A stretch of 64,000 nt of DNA from positions 39,797-103,796 of the forward strand of contig JAEUHH010000067.1 of NCBI GenBank assembly GCA_016795505.1, read 5' to 3'. The translations under genes were made by a program, and so were the position numbers. The number at the start of each line of letters is the position of its first letter. Within the stretch, counting starts at the first letter, position 1. The notes beneath the pieces were generated by a model, which was not told the origin of the DNA, searched no databases, and saw only the letters and a list, made by a program, of their open reading frames with translations. The stretch comes from Verrucomicrobiales bacterium. GTDB taxonomy: Bacteria; Verrucomicrobiota; Verrucomicrobiia; Verrucomicrobiales; DEV007. Of this stretch, positions 25,608-32,741 are shown piece by piece.

Positions 25608-27014
25608 TTAGTTCTCAGGGGTGCTCGCGATTCGTTCGGGGGCGAAGTAGAGGTTGAATCCGCCCTCGCGGAGGAATCCCACCAGCGTCTGGCCGCTGTG
25701 GCGGGCCAGGTCCACGGCCAGACTGCTCGGGGCGGAGATGGCGGCGACGATGGGAATGCCGGCGGCGAGAGCTTTCTGGATGAGTTCAAAGGAAAGCCGG
25801 CCGCTCACCAGCAGGATGCGGTCGTGCAGTGGCAGGCGGCCGTCGAGCAGGGCCCGGCCGATCACTTTGTCGAGGGCATTGTGGCGGCCGACATCCTCGC
25901 GGAGCAGTTCGAGGCGTCCGTCGGCATCGAACAGGGCGCTGGCGTGGAGGCCGCCGGTTTTCTCGAACGTGGCCTGGGCCTGCCGCAGGGTGGCGGGCAG
26001 CGAGAGCAGAGTGGCCGGGCTCACCCGGAGATCCGAGGTGACGGGAGGAAAGTGTTGGAAGACGGAATCGATCGTCGCCTTGCCACACACGCCGCAGCTC
26101 GACGAGGTGAAGACGTGGCGGGTGAGCGCATCGAGATCGGCCCCGTGACCGGGAGCGAGTGTCACATCGATGACGTTACCGGCTGCCGAGGGATCGAGAT
26201 CGGGGCAGCGGGCGATCTCGAACACCTCGTCGGCGCGGTGGATGACGCCCTCGGTGAGGAGAAAGCCGGCCGCCAATTCGTCGTCATGGCCGGGCGTGCG
26301 CATGGCCACGGCAATGCTGCGACCGGCGACGCGGATCTCCAGCGGTTCCTCGGCGGCGAGGCGGTCGCTGGCTTCGGAGTAGTGGCCGGTGGCGGCGGCG
26401 TAACGATGCAACAGGGTTGGTCTGTCGAAGAGACCCTGTTGGATCAGCGCATAGTCGGCGGGGGTGTTGACGTTGGCGAACAGGGATGCCTCCTCCTGGC
26501 CGGTTTCCCGCGCGACGATGAGGCCCGCGTCAGCGGCGCGGTCGCAGAGCCCCTGGAGGGAGAACCGACCGGCGGCGATCTGTTCGTCGAGGAGCGGAAG
26601 CAGCGTGGCCGGGTAAACGGCGGCGAGCGGCTCCCAGCGTCCGTCGCGGCGGGGAACGACGCCGTGCGGGTGATGGCTGAGTATTTCCGTCAAAAAGCCG
26701 GTGGACATGGCCGGCAGGTCCACGGCGAGGACGAGCAGCCGTCCTTCGCCGGGGATGGCCGCGAGGCAGTCGCGCAGGGCGCCGAGGGGGCCCAGGTCGG
26801 GCTGTGAATCCCGCAGCCGGCGCACGCCGTCGAGGTAGTCGGGAAAGGGCTGGCCGGGATGGGTCGAGAGCAACAGGGGCGGCTCCGGCAGGGTGCGCGA
26901 CAGGGTGTCCAGTTGGGCGGCAAACAGAGGCCGGCCTTTCCAATCGAGAAAAGCCTTGTCCTCACCCATGCGGGTCGATCGCCCGCCGGCAATCAGTGCG
27001 GCATGATGTGGCAT
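25608..27014 (-). CDS. MobA-FdhD fusion protein (molybdenum cofactor maturation)
   Basis: Residues 1-188 are a MobA-type nucleotidyltransferase: LIAGGRSTRMGEDKAFLDW near the start, LAVDLPAMS (metal-binding Asp) and FANVNTPADYA at the end. MobA adds GMP to molybdopterin. Residues from about 212 on are FdhD: EEPLEIRVAGRSIAVAMRT, ELAAGFLLTEGVI, the essential cysteine pair SSSCGVCGKA and the closing FEKTGGLHASALFD and REDVGRHNALDKVIG. FdhD passes sulfur to formate dehydrogenase. Normally the two are separate proteins. The link (about residues 189-204) is encoded by the dispersed hairpin element at 26404-26449, so the fusion joint coincides with a repeat. No formate dehydrogenase gene is in view. 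Confidence 0.92.
   Translation of the reverse strand: MPHHAALIAGGRSTRMGEDKAFLDWKGRPLFAAQLDTLSRTLPEPPLLLSTHPGQPFPDYLDGVRRLRDSQPDLGPLGALRDCLAAIPGEGRLLVLAVDLPAMSTGFLTEILSHHPHGVVPRRDGRWEPLAAVYPATLLPLLDEQIAAGRFSLQGLCDRAADAGLIVARETGQEEASLFANVNTPADYALIQQGLFDRPTLLHRYAAATGHYSEASDRLAAEEPLEIRVAGRSIAVAMRTPGHDDELAAGFLLTEGVIHRADEVFEIARCPDLDPSAAGNVIDVTLAPGHGADLDALTRHVFTSSSCGVCGKATIDSVFQHFPPVTSDLRVSPATLLSLPATLRQAQATFEKTGGLHASALFDADGRLELLREDVGRHNALDKVIGRALLDGRLPLHDRILLVSGRLSFELIQKALAAGIPIVAAISAPSSLAVDLARHSGQTLVGFLREGGFNLYFAPERIASTPEN
26404..26449 (-). repeat. Hairpin element, copy E, inside the mobA-fdhD coding region
   Basis: GATCCAACAGGGT and an inverted ACCCTGTTGCATCG sit head to head around a short middle, making one palindrome as in copy D. 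It is read in frame as part of the linker of the MobA-FdhD fusion (LIQQGLFDRPTLLHR). Confidence 0.75.
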
Positions 27015-27204
27015 GGGGGAGTGATCAGGCGTGGGCGACGTGTCGGCCCGAGCCCGCGTGTCAGGCTGGATCCGGCGTCAGTAGAGTGGCATGGGTGGGA
27101 CGTTCGTCAACCACGTCCGCGGAGCCCTGACCGGGCTGACAACCGGGTGACAGGCGGGCGGTCGAACCCGTGGAGATCGCCGCGACGCCTGATCGGTGGT
27201 TTCA

Positions 27205-28650
27205 TTACCCAAACAAAGCCGTCACCGGCTTCCCGCTCTCGACGATGGGGGTGGGGCGTCCCTGACGGTCGGGCAGGAAGAGGTCGGGGTTCACTCCCAG
27301 CGCCCAGTAGATGGTTTTGGCGAGATCCTCGGGAGTGACCGGATTTTCGTCGGGATAGGCACCGATGCGGTCGCTCTTTCCATAGACGATGCCGCCGCGC
27401 ACGCCGCCGCCGGCGATGAGGGCGGGGAAACAGGTGCTCCAGTGGCCGCGGCCCCATTTGCCGTTGGCCTTGGGCGTGCGGCCCATCTCGCCGATGGCCA
27501 CCACGAGAGTCTCGGACAGCAGACCGCGCTCGTCGAGATCCGTGAGCAGTGCCGAGCAGGCCTGGTCAAAGGTGGGCAGCAGGTGGTCGCGCACGTCCTG
27601 ACTGGTCTGGTGGGAATCCCAGCTGTAGCCGTCCACGCAGTCGTAGTGCACCGTGACGAAGCGGGTGCCCGCCTCGACGAGTCGCCGGGCCATGAGACAG
27701 CTCTGGCCGAAAAGGTGGCGGCCGTAGCGGTCGCGCAGGGCGTCGGATTCCTGACGGATGTCGAGGGCGCGTCCGGCTTTGTCCGAGGCTACCAGGGCGA
27801 GGGCGCGCTGGCGATGGCGGTCCATCGCGTCGGCCAGATCGCCGGCCTGGATCTCGCGCTGCACGGCTTCGAATTGGTCCCGCAGGCTGGCGCGCTGCTG
27901 GATGCGCCGCACCGGCATCTCGGGCGACAGACCGTCGATCTGGAAGGTCAGCTCCTCGTCGGTACAGTCGCGCCAGTAGGGATTGTCGGTCGCATCGCGT
28001 TTGTCGATGGCGGTGGTGAGGGGATTGTAGCCCGTGCCGAGCCAGCCACCATATTGACCGGGGCGGCGATACTGTCCCTTGTCCTGGAGCCGGCCCAGCC
28101 AGTTGGGCAGGGCGGCGTAGGCGGGCAGATCGCGCGCCATGCCGCCGGCGGAGTGCTGGGTCAGGTATTCGACGACCGATCCCATCGAGGGCCAGTCCTT
28201 CGGGGTGGCGGAGAAGCCACCGCCGACCGGGATGTGCCATCGCTTGCCGGTCTGGAGATAGTGGCCGGCGCCGCTGTGGTCGTTGAAATCGTGGGTCATC
28301 GAGCGGACCACGGCGAACTTGTCCGAGATCTTGGCGAGCCGGCCGAGGTGCTCGCTGATCATCAGGTCGGGCGTCTTCGACGGGATGGTGCCGAAGGGGC
28401 CGCGGATCTCGGAGGGCGCGCCCGGCTTCATGTCGAAGGTCTCGAGCTGGCTAGGGCCACCGAAAAGGAAGAGGAAAATGACGGACTTGGCCTTGCCATG
28501 AACGAAGGGAGTGTCCCCAGAGGCTGCGGACTCGGCCGCCAGAACTCTGGGCAGACTCAGGCCGAGCAGGCCGGCGCCTCCGATCTGGAGGAGATCCCGG
28601 CGACTGGGGCCGGCACAGGAGCGTTTGGCGAAACCGTTGACGGTGAGCAT
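27205..28650 (-). CDS. DUF1501-family exported protein
   Basis: I placed the start at the ATG at 28650 because it is followed by a twin-arginine signal (PSRRDLLQIGGAGLLGLSLP). The frame stays open to 29205, but the extra 185 codons are mostly made of the 21-bp tandem repeat and would bury the signal. The 481-residue product shows the DUF1501 hallmarks: KSVIFLFLFGGPSQLETFDMKPG, then SMTHDFNDHSGAGHYL, and MGRTPKANGKWGRGHW near the end. The fold resembles alkaline phosphatases/sulfatases. In PVC bacteria it normally pairs with a DUF1549/DUF1553 protein; here it stands alone. It is exported by Tat, presumably folded with a cofactor. Confidence 0.9.
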   Translation of the reverse strand: MLTVNGFAKRSCAGPSRRDLLQIGGAGLLGLSLPRVLAAESAASGDTPFVHGKAKSVIFLFLFGGPSQLETFDMKPGAPSEIRGPFGTIPSKTPDLMISEHLGRLAKISDKFAVVRSMTHDFNDHSGAGHYLQTGKRWHIPVGGGFSATPKDWPSMGSVVEYLTQHSAGGMARDLPAYAALPNWLGRLQDKGQYRRPGQYGGWLGTGYNPLTTAIDKRDATDNPYWRDCTDEELTFQIDGLSPEMPVRRIQQRASLRDQFEAVQREIQAGDLADAMDRHRQRALALVASDKAGRALDIRQESDALRDRYGRHLFGQSCLMARRLVEAGTRFVTVHYDCVDGYSWDSHQTSQDVRDHLLPTFDQACSALLTDLDERGLLSETLVVAIGEMGRTPKANGKWGRGHWSTCFPALIAGGGVRGGIVYGKSDRIGAYPDENPVTPEDLAKTIYWALGVNPDLFLPDRQGRPTPIVESGKPVTALFG

Positions 28651-28737
28651 GGCGGGACGGAGGCGGGTGGGACGACTGGAAGTGTGCCGGATCGAGCCTG
28701 CCCCGACAACGGCGCGATCGGGGGAAGGGGAGTGAAC

Positions 28738-29115
28738 GCTCCGAATTCGAGGCTCAGGGCTCCGATTTCCGGGCTCAAAGCTCCGAATTCCAGGCTCAAA
28801 GCTCCGAATTCGAAGCTCAAAGCTCCGAATTCGAAGCTCAAAGCTCCGATTTCCGAGCTCAAAGCTCCGATTTCGAAGCTCAAAGCTCCGATTTCGAAGC
28901 TCAAAGCTCCGATTTCCAGGCTCAAAGCTCCGAATTCGAAGCTCAAAGCTCCGAATTCGAGGCTCAGAGCTCCGATTTCGAAGCTCAAAGCTCCGATTTC
29001 GAAGCTCAAAGCTCCGATTTCGAAGCTCAGAGGCCCGGTTTCGAGGCTCAGAGCTCCGGTTTCGAGGCTCAGAGCTCCGGTTTCGAGGCTCAGAGGTTCG
29101 GTTTCTAGGTTCTGG
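28738..29115. repeat. 21-bp tandem repeat, 18 units
   Basis: Eighteen contiguous units of 21 bases follow the pattern GCTCCGAWTTCGAAGCTCAAA. Units differ at a few positions (AATTC versus ATTTC; GAAGC, GAGGC, CAGGC), and the last four drift toward CCGGTTTC. Each unit is nearly palindromic around GAATTC or ATTTC. Because 21 is a multiple of three, several frames on both strands stay open for over 100 codons, giving heptad-like protein repeats (SFELRNR on the minus strand). It lies just upstream of the DUF1501 start and is more likely DNA/RNA structure than coding. Confidence 0.93.
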
Positions 29116-29170
29116 AGTCCGATCGGATTGGCGCGAGCTTAAGCGGGGTGATCGGGTGATTCCCCTCCCT

Positions 29171-29569
29171 GGGCACTTGGACGATGCCGAAGGCATCGCA
29201 GCCATTAGCCGGCGGTCAAGGAGCGCAGCGACGACACCGCCGGACTCTGGCGCCCCAAGATCCGAGCATCCCGGCAGGGATGCCAGCCGCCCTGAGATCC
29301 GCCCCCGACACCGTTTGCTGGCATCCCTTCAGGATGCCCCTTCTTGTACTGCCTGGTTCCGGTGGTGTCGCTCGTTCCTCGCTCGACCACCGGCTAATCG
29401 CTCGGATGCCTCCGGCATCCCGAATCGACTGGGCCGCTTAAGCTCGTGCCATTCGAGTCCGATCGCGTATTTCTTTTTACGGTCCTTTGAATTCAGCCGC
29501 TCAACGTTGTGCACTTGTTTGAGCAGGTGCTCGTGGATGAGGCCATTTATTTTCCCTTCCCTTTAAATT
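29171..29569. repeat. 399-bp REP-type repeat, copy 1
   Basis: This block is almost identical to 30417-30815. It begins GGGCACTTGGACGATGCCG and ends with CCCTTTAAATT. It contains several palindromes, for example GATGCCGAAGGCATC near the left end and GGATGCCTCCGGCATCC near the right, and an inverted pair around GGTGTCGCTC/GAGCGCAGCGACGACACC. This is REP/BIME organisation. A minus-strand frame in it (residues starting NVERLNSKDRKKKYAIGLEW) is probably a gene fragment carried in the element. Confidence 0.92.
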
Positions 29570-29571
29570 GA

Positions 29572-29718
29572 TTAGGCCGCGATCGTCAGCAACGCCTGCT
29601 CTGAACCCTCCACCAGCACGCTTTCGTAGCGATCCTCCCATAACGTACCCTTGCGACCGTTCTCACGATTGAACCAACGCGTAAACCGTTGCTTCTGGTC
29701 TTTCACAAAGCTCGCCAT
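29572..29718 (-). pseudogene. Remnant of a REP-associated (Y1/RAYT-type) transposase
   Basis: A 48-codon frame encodes the middle of a RAYT/IS200-type transposase: RFTRWFNRENGRKGTLWEDR followed by YESVLVEGSEQALLTIAA. In intact members this segment follows the HUH histidine motif and precedes AAYIDLNPVRAG with the catalytic Tyr. Both flanks are missing here, and the frame ends at a stop right after the AA. The fragment is bounded on each side by a CCCTTTAAA(T) motif (29559-29569 and 29736-29746). It is therefore a dead piece of the enzyme family thought to spread REP elements, sitting beside REP copy 1. Confidence 0.85.
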
Positions 29719-29807
29719 GTTCTTAACTTTCCCCTCCCTTTAAAATCTCTTTAAATTCTCGAATCACGGTTCAAACCGCTAGACAAATTAGTTTTCTTCT
29801 GTAATTT

Positions 29808-30308
29808 ATGAAAATTATAAAAAGAATTGACGTTCGCCTTCTTGGTCGGTACCTTGTTCACGACAAATTCTCCTCGCTAGCGATGCACACGAACTCTCCT
29901 TTGAACCTCGATCGTAAGAAACTTGAAAAGATTAGATCGAGTTACTCTGCTCTCCAAATCGTGACAATCTTCTCGGTTTCCTTGAGCGTAGTCCTGATCA
30001 TCACGCTTGGGTATTACCTCCTTTTTTGGAAAGCGGGGATCGGATTTCTCATATTTGTTCTGGCGTGGAATCTACCTACCGCGATCATGGTTCTCAAGCG
30101 GCCAGCTATAGGCTACTACGCCGCGTTGATTTATTGCTTGCCATCATTGCCAAGTGTCTTGGGATTGATCGTTTTTGTGATGTTGTTCCGAACCAAACCT
30201 TTCTTTGGGAAGAATCGAGTTACGATCAGAGAAGTGAACGAGGCTCTTGACGGTGACTCATCTGCGGCCGGTATTGCGCAAGCCGTTCCTGCTTTGAACC
30301 CCCACTAA
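29808..30308 (+). CDS. Small membrane protein, visibly lower GC than its surroundings
   Basis: This 166-residue protein has two to three hydrophobic segments (about 48-72 SALQIVTIFSVSLSVVLIIT, 73-95 FWKAGIGFLIFVLAWNLP, 103-128 YYAALIYCLPSLPSVLGLIV). An Ile/Ser-rich N-terminal region precedes them and a polar tail follows. The start at 29808 has no ribosome-binding site; a later ATG at 29883 (MHTNSPLNLD) is equally possible. Codons are A/T-richer than in the flanking genes, and the upstream 60 bases are very AT-rich. It lies between the two REP copies and was probably acquired with them. The function is unknown. Confidence 0.6.
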   Translation: MKIIKRIDVRLLGRYLVHDKFSSLAMHTNSPLNLDRKKLEKIRSSYSALQIVTIFSVSLSVVLIITLGYYLLFWKAGIGFLIFVLAWNLPTAIMVLKRPAIGYYAALIYCLPSLPSVLGLIVFVMLFRTKPFFGKNRVTIREVNEALDGDSSAAGIAQAVPALNPH

Positions 30309-30354
30309 CCCGGCCCCAAGGGCGGAGAGAGAACGGCGGGGTTGAAAAAGCGAA
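30307..30354 (+). repeat. Hairpin repeat of the AACCCGGCCCC family, copy 1
   Basis: AACCCGGCCCCAAGGGCGG, then GAGAGAACGG, then GGGGTTGAAAAAGCGAA. Inverted, it matches 31946-32000 and 32486-32543 closely. The AACCC and GGGTT ends can pair. It starts within the last codons of the small membrane-protein gene, whose stop lies in the first bases of the repeat. Confidence 0.75.
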
Positions 30355-30416
30355 TTCCTGCTGTGATGACGCCAATTTTTTAGTTTTCTCTTTTAAATCT
30401 CCTGTCCCTTTAAATT

Positions 30417-30815
30417 GGGCACTTGGACGATGCCGAAGGCATCGTAACCATTAGCCGGCGGTCAAGGAGCGCAGCGACGACACCGCCGGACTTTGGCGCC
30501 CCAAGATCCGAGCATCCCGGCAGGGATGCCAGCCGCGCTGAGATCGGCCCCCGACACCTTTTGCTGGCATCCCTTCAGGATGCCCGTTCTTGCACTGCCT
30601 GGTTCCGGTGGTGTCGCTCGTTCCTCGCTCGACCACCGGCTAATCGCTCGGATGCCTCCGGCATCCCGAATCGACTCGGCCGCTTAAGCTCGTGCCATTC
30701 GAGTCCGATCGCGTATTTCTTTTTACGGTCCTTTGAATTCAGCCGCTCAACGTTGTGCACTTGTTTGAGCAGGTGCTCGTGGATGAGGCCATTTATTTTC
30801 CCTTCCCTTTAAATT
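30417..30815. repeat. 399-bp REP-type repeat, copy 2
   Basis: This is nearly identical to copy 1 at 29171-29569 over its full length, with only scattered substitutions. It is directly preceded by CCCTTTAAATT (30406-30416) and ends with the same 11 bases (30805-30815), so the copy is bracketed by a direct repeat as expected after insertion or recombination. Immediately beyond its right edge lies a truncated copy of the neighbouring membrane-protein repeat. Confidence 0.92.
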
Positions 30816-30875
30816 CCGGCGCGCCCATCACCAGCGTAGCGAGCACCTAGAGCACGATTCGATGGCGTTTGCTCT
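30816..30875 (-). pseudogene. Decayed third copy of the membrane-protein repeat
   Basis: Read on the minus strand in a shifted frame after the stop of the duplicated membrane gene, this stretch reads KRHRIVL, a stop, then VLATLVMGAP. This corresponds to RHHRIVFGWLAALVIVGT at the start of the second repeat in the intact gene and to WLWALAALVMGAT in the first. It ends where REP copy 2 begins, so the insertion or recombination that placed REP 2 cut this copy. Confidence 0.65.
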
Positions 30876-31829
30876 TCACTTTTCCACCGCCGGGTCGCTG
30901 CCACTTTCCTCTTTCACGGCCTCCGCACCCGCCTCGGGTTCAGACCGCTCCCTCTGCCGCCGGTATTTCCAGAGCAGTCCGGCGAAGATGAGAATCTCCA
31001 GCAGGAGAATCCAACCGTAGCCGATCATGCCACCCATGATCGGCTTGCCGACGCTTCCCTTCGAATACCACTTCAAGATAAACAATCGTGGTTTCAGATA
31101 CTCCTCCGCTCCCATTTCGACAAGCATCAAATCGCCAATATCGATGGGAAGCGATGCCACGAACTTATTCGATCCTATCCATCCAAAAGCGAAGGCTCCC
31201 CTGCACGACGAACACTTAAATCCGGATCCGATCGGTGCCGGAAGCGGGCTGACGGTCCACGAGAGACTCCGCACCGCGGCAACCCCTGTGCCGACGATCA
31301 CCAGGGCCGCCAACCAGCCAAACACAATGCGATGGTGGCGGCGTCCGCCGCCACCGCCCGCCGAGTCCATCTCGCGTCGCTCATATTGTCCGTACTTCCA
31401 AACTAATGGGACGAAAATCAGCAACTCCAGCCCAAGTATCCAGACATAGCCGATCGTGATACGCCAGCCGTCGAAATCGCCTGAATTCGAATCCTCCTTG
31501 GCGGAAACCCTAAAGGCAAAGAACTGCATCTTTACACGTTCATCGGCGCCTAATTTGACCGATCTCCATTTGGAAAAGCGGAACGGTAAATCTCTCGAAG
31601 ACCCATGCCATCGTGTCGACGAGAGGCTAATGGCTCCATTTCTGGAGAAAATCAAATTGAGGCGCCCGCCCATCGTTCCGCAACTATCGTCCCACCACAC
31701 ACTTCTTACCGCCACGAACAAGGTCGCGCCCATCACCAGCGCGGCGAGCGCCCACAGCCACCAGCGGTTTCGCCTCCATTCCATATTCTGTGGAGGTGTA
31801 GCCCGTCGCCGCCATTTCAATCCACGCAT
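30876..31829 (-). CDS. Membrane protein made of two tandem copies of one module
   Basis: The 317-residue protein is an internal duplication. Module 1 runs from RRNRWWLWALAALVMGATLF (TM) through a polar, probably periplasmic region to ITIGYVWILGLELLIFVPLV (TM) and WKYGQYERRE. Module 2 repeats this: RHHRIVFGWLAALVIVGTG, a polar region, MIGYGWILLLEILIFAGLLW and KYRRQRERSE. The two modules are separated by the Gly-rich linker SAGGGGGRR. The polar region of module 2 contains CSSC (GSGFKCSSCRG). An ATG at 31784 (MEWRRNRWW) is an alternative start. The function is unknown. The gene sits in the repeat-rich patch and is cut off from a third copy. Confidence 0.8.
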   Translation of the reverse strand: MRGLKWRRRATPPQNMEWRRNRWWLWALAALVMGATLFVAVRSVWWDDSCGTMGGRLNLIFSRNGAISLSSTRWHGSSRDLPFRFSKWRSVKLGADERVKMQFFAFRVSAKEDSNSGDFDGWRITIGYVWILGLELLIFVPLVWKYGQYERREMDSAGGGGGRRHHRIVFGWLAALVIVGTGVAAVRSLSWTVSPLPAPIGSGFKCSSCRGAFAFGWIGSNKFVASLPIDIGDLMLVEMGAEEYLKPRLFILKWYSKGSVGKPIMGGMIGYGWILLLEILIFAGLLWKYRRQRERSEPEAGAEAVKEESGSDPAVEK

Positions 31830-31945
31830 TTCAGTCCAGTAAGCTATTATTTTTCTATCCCTTTAAGTCAAGCCTCTTACTGCTCAATCTCCGAAGAGTG
31901 GCTGACAGGTTCGCCGAATGCGGAATCTATGTTTACTGCTAGGGA

Positions 31946-32000
31946 TTCGCTTTCCCACCTCCTCCTCTCTCCCGCCGCCATTGGGACCAGGTGGGTGGGG
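31946..32000 (-). repeat. Hairpin repeat of the AACCCGGCCCC family, copy 2
   Basis: TTCGCTTTCCCACCTCC, then TCTCTCCCGCCGCC, then ATTGGGACCAGGTGGG. It aligns with 32486-32543 over about 55 bases, and in inverted form with 30307-30354. The CCCACCT and AGGTGGG arms pair perfectly. It lies just after the stop of the small exported gene. Confidence 0.7.
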
Positions 32001-32033
32001 TTTCAAAGGAAGTCGATTCAGCGGGAATCAGGT

Positions 32034-32447
32034 TCAATGGTCGAAGATCGAAGAGGGGCAGCCCGGAACCCGCTCCCACAAACGGTGCCACCAGACATCC
32101 GTCGTGAAAAAGCCGTGTTGGATGACCGTCCAGCGCCCGTCGACCTTTCCGAGCAAGGCGACGGTGATCTCGTCAGCTTCTTCCGAATCCTGCTCGTACC
32201 TCGTGCCCCGGTAGTTGATCGGTTTGCCATCACGGGTCTGAGGAGTGCCCTTGAAGAAGGCCCATGACCCATCCACTTTCAGGTGATCCACGACAAAAAC
32301 CACCCGTTGGTTGATCTCACTTTCGAGGATGCGCCGAACGGGATCGAGGATGGCGGTGCGCTCGGCACTTCCCCGGGCGGGGGTGTGAGGCTGCGCGTTT
32401 GCGGTGAGGAGCGGCGCCGAGAGAATGGCCGCTGCTGTCATGATCAT
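32034..32447 (-). CDS. Small exported hypothetical protein
   Basis: The ATG at 32447 gives 137 residues with a signal peptide (TAAAILSAPLLTANAQP). The frame stays open upstream but that part overlaps repeats. The mature protein, about 115 residues, reads VFVVDHLKVDGSWAFFKGTP then ALLGKVDGRWTVIQHGFF. It is a small alpha+beta pattern with conserved-looking Trp residues, reminiscent of NTF2-like or SnoaL-like small secreted domains, but I cannot assign it. The gene is flanked on both sides by copies of the same hairpin repeat (31946-32000 and 32486-32543). Confidence 0.65.
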   Translation of the reverse strand: MIMTAAAILSAPLLTANAQPHTPARGSAERTAILDPVRRILESEINQRVVFVVDHLKVDGSWAFFKGTPQTRDGKPINYRGTRYEQDSEEADEITVALLGKVDGRWTVIQHGFFTTDVWWHRLWERVPGCPSSIFDH

Positions 32448-32485
32448 CACGCTGCGGCGGCGGATGGAATTGAAACGTCCAAGCG

Positions 32486-32543
32486 TTCGCTTTCTCAACC
32501 CCTCCGTTCTCTCGCCGCCCATGGGGCCGGGTTGGAAGGGGGG
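32486..32543 (-). repeat. Hairpin repeat of the AACCCGGCCCC family, copy 3
   Basis: TTCGCTTTCTCAACCCCTCC, then TTCTCTCGCCGCCC, then ATGGGGCCGGGTTGG. CAACCC near one end pairs with GGGTTG near the other, making a hairpin. Together with copy 2 it brackets the small exported gene as a direct repeat, and it lies over the likely upstream leader of that gene. Confidence 0.75.
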
Positions 32544-32652
32544 TAGGTGGAGGAATGGAAAAATGGGGTTCATTTCGGAGCATTTTGCGCTGGAATCGGT
32601 CCCGTGGTCAACCGGTTTTCCGAATATGACTGGTTTGCCGTATGAGGGATTT

Positions 32653-32697
32653 CCGACCAAACAGGGTCTCATCGGCGATCCAACAGGGTTCGATCGG
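32653..32697 (+). repeat. 45-bp tandem-hairpin element, copy F
   Basis: CCGACCAAACAGGGT with its arm is followed by GCGATCCAACAGGGT with the arm TCGATCGG. It lies between the stop of the DUF1552 gene and the upstream part of the small exported gene. Confidence 0.85.
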
Positions 32698-32741
32698 AAC
32701 CCGCTCCGAGGCCGCGAAGGTCTTGGCGCACAGCCCAAGTC

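Noticed and set aside
28738..29115. A CRISPR array
   Set aside because: Repeats are directly contiguous without spacers, so it is a simple tandem repeat; no cas genes are nearby.
28651..29205. A 185-codon N-terminal extension of the DUF1501 protein made of SFELRNR heptads
   Set aside because: It arises because the 21-bp tandem repeat has no stops. The Tat signal starts right at the ATG at 28650, which would be buried by the extension.
29330..29514. A small gene reading NVERLNSKDRKKKYAIGLEW in the REP copies
   Set aside because: It occurs identically in both repeat copies, runs into palindromic DNA and matches no known protein. It is more likely a carried fragment than a gene.
29171..30815. 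A complete insertion sequence or composite transposon
   Set aside because: The two 399-bp copies are direct repeats, but no full transposase lies between them; only a 48-codon RAYT fragment is present. A REP-type explanation fits better.
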